Source: Breviolum minutum Mf 1.05b.01
Lineage: Eukaryota > Sar > Dinophyceae > Suessiales > Symbiodiniaceae
Direction: 5' to 3'
Assembly: GCA_000507305.1 (NCBI GenBank)
Contig: DF239050.1
Coordinates: forward strand, 210,361 to 274,360
Length of the DNA: 64,000 nucleotides
Shown: in pieces, positions 34,737 through 46,807 of the stretch
Numbering within the stretch: position 1 is the stretch's first letter
Layout of the letters: each line of letters starts with the position of its first letter
The notes under the pieces: generated by a model
The model's input: the letters and a program-made list of their open reading frames with translations, nothing else
Database searches by the model: none
What the model was told of the DNA's origin: nothing
Translations under genes and position numbers: made by a program

Positions 34737-35265
34737 TCAACTCAACTGCATTGGGAGTATCTTCAGGTACAGCGAATGCAATGGAAAAAATATTGCCTTG
34801 GTTTTAATCTGTGAATTTGCAATGAGACAATTTGCACATGTCGAACTCTTCTGTGTATCCATGAGTTCAATGGTCTGATCTGACACGGAGCTGAGGTTCC
34901 AACACTTGCCGTTACTTTTTCTACTTTTCCCCAAAGGTGGTTCCATAGAAGAAAGCTTTGCAAAAGGATGCTTCTTGACACATGGCACAATCGCATCCAA
35001 CCTCACAAACAAATCCGATGTTTGACAATCTTGAACAAACGATGTGCTCTGATGTCATGGGCCTGTTTTGTTCGTTGAACTCTGGATAGCGTGCCATGAA
35101 GGCATCAGCATAGTCCCCTGACACAAGCCTTGGGTGACACAGCACAGACTTTACAGTGTCCAAATGCCATGAGATGTTGCTGTGTCTCAACACAAGCAGT
35201 TGCTGACAAGTGGCTTCGAACCTGCACCAGTTGTGAAGCTCCTCACTAGTCGATCGGTCCACGGC
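34737..35265 (-). CDS. unrecognised cysteine-rich coding exons
   Basis: A long exon begins after GTCAAAG at about 35265 and runs to a GTAGAA donor near 34924. It is convincingly protein-like, including VLCHPRLVSGDYADAFMARY and a cysteine cluster (CEVGCDCAMCQEASFC). A second open segment at 34890-34740 (SVSDQTIELMDTQKSS) has a CANC pair. No family is recognised. It lies between glycosyltransferase copies A and B and could be the C-terminal part of copy A. Confidence 0.45.
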
Positions 35266-35269
35266 TTTG

Positions 35270-36360
35270 ACAAGAAGTAGTGCATTGAATTCATGGAAGC
35301 ATTCAACGTGTGATCAGCAACAGTCCAAGGGTACACAACGCTTGGTCCGGAAAATAAGCATCAGAGTCAATGTGAATAAGGTGTCAACAACAAGTGTCAA
35401 TGTCTAACGTCCAAACATGGACCTACAATGACTTAGAAGTTCAGTCGCTCCTCATATAGAGACTTCCCACCAAAGTGTCATTACTGGAGAGCTTCTTGCA
35501 CGACCACGTTTGCAAAGAAGTCATCCTAAAATCAAGGAAAACATGGACGTTCGACACTGACACTGCATAGAAGCTTCAAACAAGCTGAGACTCTCGCGAG
35601 TTGAACAAATGATACGCGATCCTTCCGAGTGGATTCTTCACCTTAAAATGGACTGAGCAAATCTGCATGAACGCAAATGGATGCAGCAATGCAGTGTGGC
35701 AGTGATACCATATAATATATCTCTTACTTTAACGATCTTTTACGATAGGAGTCTTCGTTCCAAACTGAAATGACTTGAATTCTCTTGACAAGTGCATGGA
35801 AACGCAACCATCTGAATTCCACAAGCCAGCATCACAGGAATAATGAGCTCTTCTATCATCCACACGTATTTTCTGTACAAACTTTTGGACAAATGTCGAA
35901 AAAAACAACAACTGTTGCACCCTCAAAACAAGTCAAACTAAGCTGCATTGCCCCGGTTGAATCTGGCCATTGCATCGCTGTAAAGTGGAGCATGCCTTGG
36001 AAAACACTTCAAACCTAATGACATGATGAACATGGAGAATCGAAATCTGTGCTTCACTTATGCCACCTGATCCTTTCCTTGCAAGGCATCACAAACTTCA
36101 CTTGAAAAACCTTGACGATTCTTTTGACCGAGAGTCAGCAACACACCTTCCATATCGGTCGGTACAAAAGATTCATCGCCAGCAAAGCAATGCGATGAAA
36201 ATTCTTCTCCATCTCTCCGCATCCTTTTGAACAAATGTCACCCAAATGAACGCACACTCAAGCGCTCTGAAAACAAGACAACTAACATAATTCAAAATCA
36301 TAAATATTTCATATCATATTCACACATCGAAGCAGTAAAAGGATGTAAAAGGTGCAAGTA
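35270..36360. other. mostly non-coding
   Basis: One possible minus-strand exon at 35880-35740 (VDDRRAHYSCDAGLWNSDG) has no confirmed splice partner. Nothing else is supported. Confidence 0.3.
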
Positions 36361-36369
36361 AACTGGCCT

Positions 36370-37988
36370 TCGCAGCTCATTGTGAGAAACTCCTTCGCCA
36401 ATGGAAGCCCATGGGGTGTCACATTTCACCTGCTTCAAGTCGATGCTGACAGCTTTTACGTTTAGACTTCGTGAATCGGCAATTGCTTGGATCAGCCAAG
36501 CAACGTCTGGCTCTGCGAAACAGCAGAAACTTTCCTTGCCGTTGATTTTCTTTCCCTGACGATGTGTTGTCTTCAAAAGCTGTCTCCAAGTGCTACACTC
36601 AACAGGAAATTGCATATCTCCTCATGTTTCTCTGATATAAACGAAGCATTCCAATTCTGTGTTTGACCGACTCAAATCATTTCAAATGGACCGCCTTCTG
36701 AGAGGCAGGGCAATGGCTTTGCATCTTCTTGATTTGAGCCTCAGCCCACTCAGGTAGCGGCACCCCCCATGCCTGCCCCATGTACCTCTGTGTTTTTGTG
36801 CAGTTACTCTGAGTACCCAGCTTCATATACCCTTAGTAAAGACAAAATGCCCACAAAACGATCGAGTCCGAAGACAAATGTTGGAGAATCTCACAAAAAC
36901 ATCCAACACTTGCTGTCCGAGTTGCCTCTTGTGAAAAATACTACCTTTTCGTCCACCCAAAAAATTCGAGCTGAATTCTGCTGGACATTCGCTTCCTCCC
37001 ACCGACTGACATAAGCTTCAACCCACAAACGACTTCAAACGCAGGTGGAAGTTTGTAGGAACTCAGCTCCTCGTGCATTTGATCCAGAGTAGGAGACCAA
37101 GTCCAAGTTTAGAACATCAATGACCGGGTCCAAGTCCTTCAAGTCTTTGTAGGATGCTGGAAGTCTAGGACAAATTTGAGTCATGAAGAAACAAGTCGTC
37201 ACAATGAGCTCCAGGAGAAACATAATAACTATGACTATAAGAACTAAGGCATTTGATTTTTGCACAAGGCTTTTAATAGGCTCTGGGCCTAATATGCCCT
37301 TCCTTGTAGGGTTTGCACCTAGTAGAAGTCTCCGGAGGCCATGAACTCCCGTCCTCTTGTACTAAAAAGTCGGTGTCCATGTAGATGCCACCGTTATGAT
37401 AAATCACAGCATACCGCACCTTTGCTCATCTTGACTAATGGTGATCAAAATGCGAAGATTGAAACTGGGATTCAATCTTATAGGGATCCAACTTTTTGAG
37501 CTAAGGCACGACATCGGATTTAGCTGCTTGATATGGAATCTTGAAGTATTCCTGAAGCATAAAAAACAAGCCAAACAACGCCAAAGATTGCAACAAACAC
37601 AAAAAGATGTGGTGCCTCAGGAAGGTCTGGAATATACTCTCGTATGTTTTGCTCATTCAGAAATATGGGCTCTGCACCTGGGGAGAGTGGGCGGAGCTGT
37701 GCTGTGCACCAAGGCAATGGATGTCAATTGGTTCTGCCGTTCTGGAAAGAAAACAACGAGAACCACACTGTACCACAAGTATTGGATGAAAGCAAAGGTG
37801 TCATCAAAATCCTAACGCACATGAGATTTTGTGCTTTCAATTCATTTTTGTGTTTTCTGACATCAACAGTTGCTAGAATTCTCAGTGTCAAACATCTGCC
37901 ATGTGCATGGCGACGCCACGACTCGATGTTGATCCGCACGTATTCCGGAGCACCATTTGGATATTCCCAAAGGGTGAAGAGGTTGCAC
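36370..37988 (-). CDS. DxD glycosyltransferase, copy A, multi-exon
   Basis: Exons fixed by phase: 37988-37900 (LFTLWEYPNGAPEYV, then IESWRRHAHG), 37677-37616 (AEPIFLNEQNIREYIPDLPE), 37551-37510 (EYFKIPYQAAKSDV) and 37419-37363 (VRYAVIYHNGGIYMDTDFL). Further parts are 37165-37070 (DLDPVIDVL, DLVSYSG), about 36985-36900 (AEFSSNFLGGRKGS), about 36600-36508 (KESFCCFAEPD) and from 36429 (VKCDTPWASIGEGVSH). GGIYMDTD is the DxD nucleotide-sugar/metal site of the GT32-like and capsular-polysaccharide-type transferases. The enzyme should move a sugar from a nucleotide donor, probably in the Golgi or ER. The first two introns have GC donors. The later joins are not fully resolved. A repeat-encoded hydrophobic segment at 38240-38400 may be its membrane anchor. 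It is the most complete of at least three copies in the cluster. Confidence 0.65.
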
Positions 37989-38231
37989 CTGGGAAAACCG
38001 ACGATTTCATGCCAGTTCTACAGGTTGGGCCCCTTCCAGAGAGCCAGTAGTTGAAGGTAACATTTATGGTGATGCTTGGAGGGGGGAACAAGACAACCCA
38101 ACTTATACTTCTGTCTTGTGATGCTCTCCTGTCCAATAGCAGTGGAAAAAAATGGTTAATAGGGATCCCCTACTAAAAATGTAATGTCCACATTAATAAT
38201 CCTGCTGGTGGCTGTTACTGGCTTGTGGAGC

Positions 38232-38400
38232 ACCCAAACTTATGTCCATGTTTCAAGTTTGGAAATAGAAGGTACCGTACTACAACAACAGCCAAAAGAG
38301 CAATAAGAAGAAGAACAACAACAACGACCGAAACCACAACCAAAAGAGCAATAAAAAGAACAAGAACAACCACAACGACGAAGTTGACGCATTGGAAATC
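38232..38400 (-). CDS. possible membrane-anchor exon of glycosyltransferase copy A
   Basis: The minus frame at 38400-38232 reads a hydrophobic stretch of some 35 Val/Leu/Ile/Ala residues, ending RYLLFPNLKHG. Type II glycosyltransferases need such an N-terminal anchor. The stretch is produced by a 48-base tandem repeat, so it may equally be a non-coding repeat that happens to be open. No in-frame ATG is close. Confidence 0.3.
38283..38380. repeat. 48-base tandem repeat, two copies
   Basis: CAAAAGAGCAATAA begins at 38293 and again at 38341. The unit is 48 bases, 16 codons, so a frame stays open across copies. On the plus strand it reads Thr/Arg/Lys and on the minus strand Val/Leu. Confidence 0.75.
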
Positions 38401-38428
38401 GTTCGAAACAATCCAAATTTGCCAGGGG

Positions 38429-38454
38429 GACACACACACACACAAACACACACA
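38429..38454. repeat. CA-rich microsatellite
   Basis: (CA)n with one AA interruption, about 26 bases. Confidence 0.85.
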
Positions 38455-38759
38455 ATTAATTGGATTGTAAGCAATGCGACAATGCAATCAAGGAATGAAC
38501 TCACAATGTATCTGCACAAACCTTGGGGAATCTTCTTCCAAAAGGATTCTTCAACTTTGAATTATCTTCAAACAATATCATACAATATCACGTGCACACT
38601 TAAAGAATGCCGATTCGCTCTGCTTCTTGCTGTTTCAGGACTTGTCCTTTGGATTTTTTTGTGTCCTAACAGCGACCAAAGATTCATGCGATTTGTACAA
38701 GTGTGGAAGAATCACTGTAAGCTTCAATCATCCCAAGTTGAAAACATCGTCCTGTTTGG

Positions 38760-39790
38760 ATTCTGCACCTTCTTTGGCAATCCGTGGATCTGCCATGTTG
38801 TCTTCATCTCTTTCATCTTCTTCGTCTTCATCCTCCTCATCCTGTCTTGGCGAATGATTGGATTTGTCTGCTAAGTTGACTTGACTTGCTACATCCAAAA
38901 TCTGCAAACTCTTGCGAAGTTTGTTGGCATTACATGGGGGATAAAGGAAGATTTGATGAAACGAGCGGGCAATCTCGCCGAGGTTCTCAATAGTAGTGTA
39001 TTTGTGATTGTAAGTGTATCTGTCTATATTTGGTTCAGAGATGTTTGCTCAAACTTGAAATTTGAGGTTTCAATGCAATAGGCAATGTTAGCCTTCAAAA
39101 CACATTGAAGTGCTGTGGTGACAGGTGCCTCTGTCTGCACATCACCAGGGTTTTCTGTTTCACTTTTGCTCCCCAAAGTGAAGCTTCGAAGAAACCGCGG
39201 TGCTTCAGATCCATCAATCAATGCAGAATGATCACTGCTCCTGTTAGGCGTCCCATGAACCGCTTCCATAGGTTTCTATCCGAATACAATGACTTCCCAC
39301 AAGTGAATTTTTCAAATGTGGAAACAGCGAAATCATTGTTTCGGGGCTCCCTTTTCATTGATCCTTGACATTTGACAATGATCAAACCATGTCAAATCGT
39401 TCAAAACTTTATAACATATTGAAAATCCTCCGAGTCCCATAGGAGACTAAGCGTAGAGGTGACCGAATCTAGGATCAAAACGACTTCATATCCCTGGTGA
39501 CATTCTCCTCCAAAGTCTCCAAAGGGAGAAAAGACATAGCAACCAAAGACTTAGCATCACCATCTCTTGCCCTCGCAAGCCACCTGAGTCTCACATGTTG
39601 ACTGCTAGAAGTTTTGCTATCTTCTCTTGCCACATGGGATTTTTGAATAAATCGGATATGGGACACGTTTCCACAACTGCAATCGAGATACAAGTCCTCT
39701 TGCCACGTGCCATGGAGACTGACCTTGGCAACACCATCCCTGCTGAAATCCTATTCCAGCTGGATTTTGTGGGCTTCGTATGCCTCAAAA
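38760..39790 (-). CDS. unrecognised gene with an acidic exon
   Basis: Minus-strand segments read as protein in sequence. 39780-39600 (CISIAVVETCPISDLFKNPM, KIAKLLAVN) ends at a GTGAGA donor. 39590-39477 is basic and ends TRDMKSF at a stop. 39269-39100 begins with a real ATG (MEAVHGTPNRSSDHSALIDG). 38875-38770 is very acidic (PRQDEEDEDEEDERDEDN) and ends at AAGAAG|GTGCAG. Two genes may be present, since 39477 ends in a stop and 39269 starts with ATG. No domain is recognised. The plus-strand frame at 38392-38874 is the shadow of the acidic exon. Confidence 0.35.
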
Positions 39791-39799
39791 TAAACTACA

Positions 39800-41400
39800 G
39801 TGTTGTGTTGTCAGGTCAATTGTCATTTTTTGCGTTATATCATCTCATGATACTAAATGATATCCGCTGTACTGTATGTATCTATACGTACTATATGATG
39901 TGAATGTGTTGACAAGGTCTTCAAACTGTGATCATTCAATGTCATCTAATTTAGATGCCATTGTAATTCCGACCCATTTGGGGTCTTGATTTTTTGCCGA
40001 ACATATTTTGCAGTCTGAAATTCTCGTTCTAAACCACTTGGTCAGGGAGCTTAAAGGCCTGGCAGACTTCTGTCACTGACGTGGACCTCAGCAAGGCATC
40101 ATACAGAGTTCGCCAGAGTTCTTCACATGATCTTTTCTTTTCATGTTTAATCTATGAATCTATGGACACCTATGGCCACTAGACTCACTAGACCTGTTCC
40201 CGTGATGCCTCTGGCATCATACTTTGAAGCTCGTGAACTCCCATTGTCTTCATGCAGCTTACTGACAACCTGAGGTAAAAACACTGCTCACTCTTGGACT
40301 GCGCTCCAACGCGGTCGGCGCAGGGTCTAGATGTGCCACACATGCCGTTCCCTACAATAAAATTTGGAAGATTTCATTGTAGTTCCATCTCATAATTTCT
40401 CACATCATGCTATTTTGGCTATGAAATACTGTGAATCCTGTTGTCATCTGTTGTCCAGATTTTTTGAAGTATATGCCATGCTCCCATTGCTTCATCATTG
40501 GATCCTCTATTGTTGTTGTTGGATGCTGCTGGGTTGCTGCAAGATGCTGTGAGACGATCACTACAAGAACTTGCGACATCGTTTTCACAACCCTCCTTGA
40601 GATTGCACCTGCCGATGGGAAAATGTATGAAACTTGAAACAATCTTTTGAAAGCATGCCAAGCATCAATCAAACATGAAGAGATATATGAAGAGAACATC
40701 AAATTCGTGGCCAAAAACAACTTGAGCGCGTCGTGAAGGGAACCCATTCCACTCGACGCTTCGGCTTCTTCGCCAGCACTTCATTGACGATGCTCTGGCA
40801 GGTGTCAGGAAAACCGTTAAAAAATACAAGGCAATGCTGCAAGTGGTATCAAAGACGCAAATACATGGGAATATGTTTTCTTTATGTTCTTGAAAGTAAA
40901 TTTTGATTGAACCGGCAATACTAGCCAAAGGTAGTGGTGCTTTGCATCTGAGGATCTTGAAGGTTAACAAGAGATGACAAAACATGACGGTTGACTGTGC
41001 GATTGCCCTCCACAAATTAAACATGGAAAACGATTTTTGTGAAAAGATTATCAAAGGTGCCTGGCTCATCTCACATCATCATCTCCCATGGTTGATACAA
41101 TGCGGACATGTCGCTGTATTGTCTCTTAGTTTCTTCTTTTGTGTGACTCGGAGAGTACATTTTTGTTGGCAACTCACCCATGCAAACCAAAGCCGAAGGG
41201 GCTAATACAAACCTCTCCAACACTCAAGCACACCCAAACATTACAACAAGACAATCAGGTGGAAGTGTCATTGTTGAAGTGATGAGGAAACATATATGGA
41301 AACATGTTGACCTTTGCTGCAAAGTTGCTGCGCCCATGAAGCTCTGACAAAGGGCATCAGCGCCCTCTAAATGTCCCTTTACTTGGGCAACTCAAAAAAC
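39800..41400. other. weakly supported region
   Basis: One possible minus-strand exon at about 40615-40415 (SRRVVKTMSQVLVVIVSQHL) and a neighbouring frame at 40747-40640. No splice partners are confirmed. The rest is AT-rich. Confidence 0.25.
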
Positions 41401-41403
41401 TGA

Positions 41404-41697
41404 GCCACACGAAACAGAAGCAAATGGAATGACCAATGTAACAAGGGCACAGCATTAAAGGCACCGTTTGCAAGTAATGGCCATGACAACGACCATTTCA
41501 TATGTGACAAATGTCAATACGACCAAGAACAATGCTTTGGTTGTGCACACTTGAAAACCAGAAAAGTCCACCATCGAATTCGACGGTATCTCGGGCACAA
41601 TTTATTAGCAAATCATAGGACTGCGAGGAGCAAACATCGCTGTCGCAGTGTCACAAGCTTCATCATGCTATGCCTCTCATTCTTTCACTGCCTTTGA
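41404..41697 (+). CDS. possible zinc-finger-like exon on the plus strand
   Basis: An open stretch between stops reads WNDQCNKGTALKAPF, then HFICDKCQYDQEQCFGC. The CxxC...CxxC spacing resembles ZZ- or C1-like zinc-binding modules, where a CxKGxxLK segment often precedes a CxxC-x-YD-xxC-xxC segment. An acceptor-like GAAACAG ends at 41417. There is no ATG. It would be the only supported plus-strand coding sequence in the window, which lowers confidence. Confidence 0.3.
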   Translation, partial: ATRNRSKWNDQCNKGTALKAPFASNGHDNDHFICDKCQYDQEQCFGCAHLKTRKVHHRIRRYLGHNLLANHRTARSKHRCRSVTSFIMLCLSFFHCL

Positions 41698-41699
41698 AT

Positions 41700-43455
41700 C
41701 TCAACCTCACAGCGGTCACCAGTAGAGGATGGGGATACCAACAAGAAGCATAGAGGCAACCAATCACCCGACTCTCAGTAGCATACTCACCATGTGCGCT
41801 TCAGGACGGTGTCACGCTTGCCAGCTGGGCGGAGAGATGCAGTGTTTCGGCTTGCTCAATGTTCAAAGTATAGAATCTCGCGCAGTCATAGAAAAGTATC
41901 CGGAATCCAACTTTCTACAAACAAGCCACAACATACCACTGAAGGCACAAGAGAATCCATATTCATCTCACTTTTACGTGTTCCATCAATCTCGAATTCA
42001 TGTTCTACCAGTCAATTCTACATCCTGCATTGCAGGTTGCACCGAGGCACTGTCGTGGTATCCTCCTCCATAGAAAAGCTCATAACCCTCTTCGACAAGC
42101 GCTTGGACGGTCGACCTTGTGAGCCGACGACGTGACGAGAAGTCATCAATCCAATAACTTCTGATGCGAAAAGGTATCGAAACGTGATCTCATGGTATTT
42201 CATGATACCTGATGATAATTTGATATATACATGATATATTTTGATGACAATATGATACAATATATTACACTATGATTATATTTGATGATATTTCGAAATT
42301 CATGATCCATGGGCGAATCGAACTTCCTGATGACATCTGTGCAGCTCAGTTGCCTTTCTGTGCCTGGCCCAAAATTCTCATCGTTCATGCCATTCGTTTC
42401 GAACAATATCCACTTTGGATACCTTGCAAAGAGATACAAAAAGGATCAACCATGTGCGTTCTTTGATCTCACAAATAACAGTGACACTGGGTCAGACCAC
42501 TTGCACCGCTTGCACCAGTTCCATATGCAAGACTCTTCAAAACTGTCTTGCAGGCATCGGCAACGGATCTTTCTCCAGCGTCCCAACGCAGCTTCTACGC
42601 TTGCAGCATCTAACTCCCAAGTCATGAGGAAATTCCCGACGACAATTGTGGACTCCAAGTTCAAGCAAATGGTTCGACAAAAACTGAGTCTATGGATGTT
42701 GAGGTTCAAAATGGTGGTGATACAGGTAGTAAAACTTGCAAAAGGTCAGGAGTTTGTCTTGGATGGATAGAAATCACGTGGGGCAAAGACTCCGATCATT
42801 TCATCCAGAACTGGGCGTGCTCCGATGAGGTGGAGCCTTGCAAGCTTGCGTGTGCTGTGAATGATATGTGAATATCACAGCAAAGCTCAATATTCAACGT
42901 GTAAGAACAGCATGTTGTCTGGCTGAATTTACAATATTTCACCAACCCGGAAAAGTGTGAAATATCAAAAACATTCAAAAAGTATAAACAAATCTTCTTA
43001 TATAAGTGTCGGAAGACAACTTACCATTTCATGTAACATGACCTGACATGACCTGACAACTTCGAAACCATGCGACGTCAATGCCGCAGTTTCTTCAGTC
43101 TGAGTCTCAATCGACAACTGACTAGAATCAATCATGCCCGACATGTCCATGACACTTTCAAAACCAGAGCTGTCCCGACAACAAAAAACCACTAGAATTC
43201 CGCATAATAGTGATTTTCTGACGATATGAGACACTTCAAACCTTTCTAAATGTTCTCAAGTTGTTCTAGATCTGGCTTTCGTTCTTTGGGTTTACCGCCA
43301 TGCCCTTCATCCCTCCTTCACGCTCGATGTGATCAAACCAGCTGAAGCCTGAAACATCATCTGAAACACGTCGATGAAAGCAATTGAGAGAGGGAGAGCG
43401 TTCAGAATGACATGCATTCATTTTTCAAAAAATGCACGCCCATCAGAACTTCATG
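41700..43455. other. weakly supported region
   Basis: The minus strand at 42640-42500 reads as protein with several tryptophans and cysteines (WELDAASVEAALGRWRK). The plus strand is open over the same span (42309-42770), so the strand is undecided. AT-rich low-complexity DNA lies at 42190-42300. Confidence 0.25.
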
Positions 43456-43464
43456 CTTCCTAAA

Positions 43465-43843
43465 CTGCTCTAAACGACTGCGATGTTTTGCTCTTGTCTG
43501 AATGCCTCAGGAGTGGCAGCACTGCTTGCCTCACAAAGTCTTCAACTTCTTCAGTGTCCAAACTCGTGCGAGCTCCGATGGCCCAACATTTAGGAAAATT
43601 GCATTTGTAAAGATTCTTTTTCGAAAAATATGTTACATCAATAATATAGTTCGTTGTGATTACTATTATTTCTTCTTGTCTGTCCATTGAGTTTCTGGCT
43701 GATGGGGCTTCACTTCCTCCATCCCTGGCGCACGAGAAAACGTTGCCGACGTTGCCGACGTTTCCTGCTTGACGAATGACGGTCCTTCTGTCAGAGCTGC
43801 TGGCCTTAGCTTGAACATGAAGGAGATTTTCAACTTGTTTCAT
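43465..43843 (-). CDS. unrecognised gene, terminal exon
   Basis: 43590-43465 reads AIGARTSLDTEEVEDFVRQA and on to a stop, like a 3' terminal exon. 43843-43700 upstream in the same frame is Ser/Asn/Gly rich, including two GNV repeats from a duplicated cgttgccga word. An intron probably lies between them (AT-rich 43600-43680). No family is recognised. Confidence 0.35.
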
Positions 43844-43849
43844 AAAAAT

Positions 43850-44940
43850 TGGTGTACGTATATAAATTTGTATAATCTACGCTACATATTGTATATGTCA
43901 TAAACTATATCAAATTAAGAATGATAACATGTTTAGCATCGGCATTCTGCCAATCTCAACGCAAATCGCAGTGTTGAAATGACAGTTCAACTGTCCTTTC
44001 CTCCATTATACGGCTTACCGTTTGCTTGTCTTGTTTGTCCTGTCAGAGACATTCACCAAGTTCCTGGCTGAAGAACCGAACAGAGCTGCCGGCGGCGCTT
44101 TGTACCTATCGAAATTCTCGAAATAGATCAAATATAATCAAAGAAATTGAATTAGTTCAATCAATCAATATCATGTATTGAAGATAAACATACACTCTAC
44201 ATTGTACGGAGGTGCACATGGACTTTGTCTTCAACTCTTGTGAAGCCGAGGTGTGAATGCTTAGATAAGTTTTGCAGAGAACTCCGCAGAAATAGAACCC
44301 TTCTGTGGGATATAGGCAGAATATCCGCAGGAAAATTATATATAGCAGAACCTACATTTCTTGCAACTCGTGGCAATTCCGCCTGCTTGCAGCCGCCTTC
44401 CCCACAGGCCATGCGGAAGAGCTGGGCCCTTCTCGAGGAGGCATGGCCTTTCGAGGAGGCATATCATCTCGACGATTTTCGTCTTCACAGTGACACGATG
44501 TCGTGCCTTCACAGGCACTCTAGATGCTGAATCTTCTCCTCACAAGGCTGCACTTTCACGTTGCTTTCAAACAAAGCTTTACGATCTTGCATCTTTGGTG
44601 ACTTTAGTGAACTTCAGTCTGAATACACCTGAACACAACTGAATGCAACTGAGCACAGCGTTGGAGGCATATTCGCATTGCAATACCTTGTTATGCTCTT
44701 TTCGAGAGCAGACTTTATATAACTTTTGGTGGGAAGCAACACACAAACATGAGACCTTTACCTGGATCAAATAACGACCCAGTCGCCTCTCTCCAACTCG
44801 CCGTCAAAGGATTCCTCCATCGGAGCCTGGCGAAGCAAGGAAAAAAACGTGTAAAGTAAGTTATGTATTAAACCTTCACTGAATCAAAGAGCTTTTGTCT
44901 TTGTATTATGATCTTTGTCCTATCTGCTCCAGATTTTTTT
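43850..44940. other. weakly supported region
   Basis: A GC-richer patch at 44225-44520 is open in several frames on both strands and may contain a minus-strand exon (RVARNVGSAIYNFPADILPI). The remainder is AT-rich with nothing to support. Confidence 0.25.
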
Positions 44941-44941
44941 T

Positions 44942-45330
44942 TCATTTCGGTTTCTCAGCAATCTCAGCATTCCACCGGCTCGGCATATTCTCGGTCTTCC
45001 TCGGGCGGAAGCGAAAGCCTTCGGCAGAAGTGGAAAGCAACGCAAGCAACTCCAAGATGTGGGCACGCTGAGTCACTGCAAATGAGATGCAAAGTGAGAT
45101 GGATTGATATGTCTTGACTAGTATTTTATTCCACCTGAAGAATGTAATGGCAACACATAGCCAGCAAACAACTAAAAATTGAAAAGACATGAGCACACAA
45201 GATCAGAAATGCGTAGGTACACACAGCAGGCTTCTCCCTTCAGCCCTCCCATGGCAGCCCGGTGGCACCCTGTCTCCAGTTCGTCAGGAAGCAAATCACT
45301 TTGTGGATCTCCTCGAGGAGGAGGCATAAC
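44942..45330 (-). CDS. unrecognised gene, last two exons
   Basis: The terminal exon 45075-44942 opens after a clear ATTTGCAG acceptor. It reads TQRAHILELLALLSTSAEGF then RFRPRKTENMPSRWNAEIAE to a TGA. An upstream segment at about 45330-45225 reads DPQSDLLPDELETGCHRAAM and may be the preceding exon. The short product end is basic and helical. No family is recognised. Confidence 0.45.
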
Positions 45331-45339
45331 CTTGATGAT

Positions 45340-46790
45340 GTGACGTTTTGCATATCAAGGCGCTGATGAAAATGGAATGACTGAAGCACATTGGAATACT
45401 AATGATAGATCTATCATGATCTATAATTTGGATATAATCAATTTACAATGACATATGTTTGGTATATGAATGATGATATTTGGACAAAGCACCCATGAAA
45501 TCACAGCAGTATAAGCTTGTACGAGCATAAGGAAACTCAAGCAGCTGAAAAAAACCTAGTGCCCAGCGCGAAAATGCGGAGACTCTGTTGGATGTGCCTG
45601 CAAGAAACCCTAATTGTGTGTCCAAGCATCACAAGAACCTCTCCATCAACATAACATTTGTCATCTATACAACATATAAACAATGTCATATTAATGCAAA
45701 ACATCGTAGCTAGCAACTTTTTACTATTGTTACTACTTTCTTCTTATTATATCTTATTATACATCATGTCCATGGCCCTCAGGTTGACCAGTAAAGTTGA
45801 AACATTTTTGCAACTACTCTATCTTTGGTACTTGAAATAGAGATGGCAATTGATAGATTTGTGGAATCTACAGCAACAACTGGGAAGACATGAGAGGAAA
45901 CTATGCAGATCTATGTAGCTACGCCTTGCTCGGTGGGCTCGGTGCATTCATTGCCCACAAATCATGCTCGTCCATTTCATCCTGGAAGCCATGCACCCAA
46001 TGCACCACATTCACCAAGGTGAACAATGCAAGCACAGCTCCCTTCATGGTGATGGTAAATTAATGTAAATTATGTCAAGATGTTACAATGTCTGGCCTCT
46101 TCATCTTCCAAATAGTCATCCAGCAAGGGCTCAGACACCTTCACAACTCGTTCTTTTGCAGCTGTGTTCAACGTGTGTATCGTATGTTTGTTGGAACATC
46201 TACAGGAAATGCTGAGCTTTGAGGACCATACCCCTCCCACATTGGACCTTAGTCATTCAAAGTCACTAGCTGCATGAACTCGTTTCAACATCTTGTCCTC
46301 AACCAACATCTTTGGAGATAGAAAATCACAAATTCGAATCAAACAGACTTTGTGACAGTGGATTTGAACACCATAGAATACATGAGATTACATGTACATT
46401 TACGGGAGAAATACATTTGACATATTCTGAATTATTCAAACATATTTTGGACATATTGACTCAACACATGTCTAAATGTATTCTAAATGTAGTGTAATGC
46501 AGCCTTGCCACTCGGTTGAAGGCACTGCTGCTTCCTACAGAAGCGAGTTGATCATACAAACGTGACAATCAAAGACGTTCAAAGGATGAAGCAAATATCT
46601 ATCAAAAAGCAAGGGTTCCAAGATGGATATCTACAAAAAACTAGAGCTAGCGTTGGTCTATGTGCATTCATCCATGAATGTTCATCTATGATAACCAATG
46701 ATTATCGATACGTACGTCTATATATAGTAATATGTACACAGTTATTGAAATCTATGTCATCAAAGAATATTGTCATATTGCTGAATCAGC
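45340..46790. other. intergenic, no gene seen
   Basis: AT-rich throughout, with no splice-supported frame on either strand. Confidence 0.4.
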
Positions 46791-46807
46791 TGCTACTATC
46801 ACCTCAC

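Noticed and set aside
34921-35262. YADAF in the cysteine-rich exon as a reverse-transcriptase YxDD site
   Set aside because: The second Asp is missing and none of the other reverse-transcriptase motifs are nearby.
38392-38874. Plus-strand frame of 160 codons with a hydrophobic end
   Set aside because: Its 3' half is the complement of the acidic DEED-rich minus-strand exon at 38875-38770, and its 5' half comes from the CA repeat.
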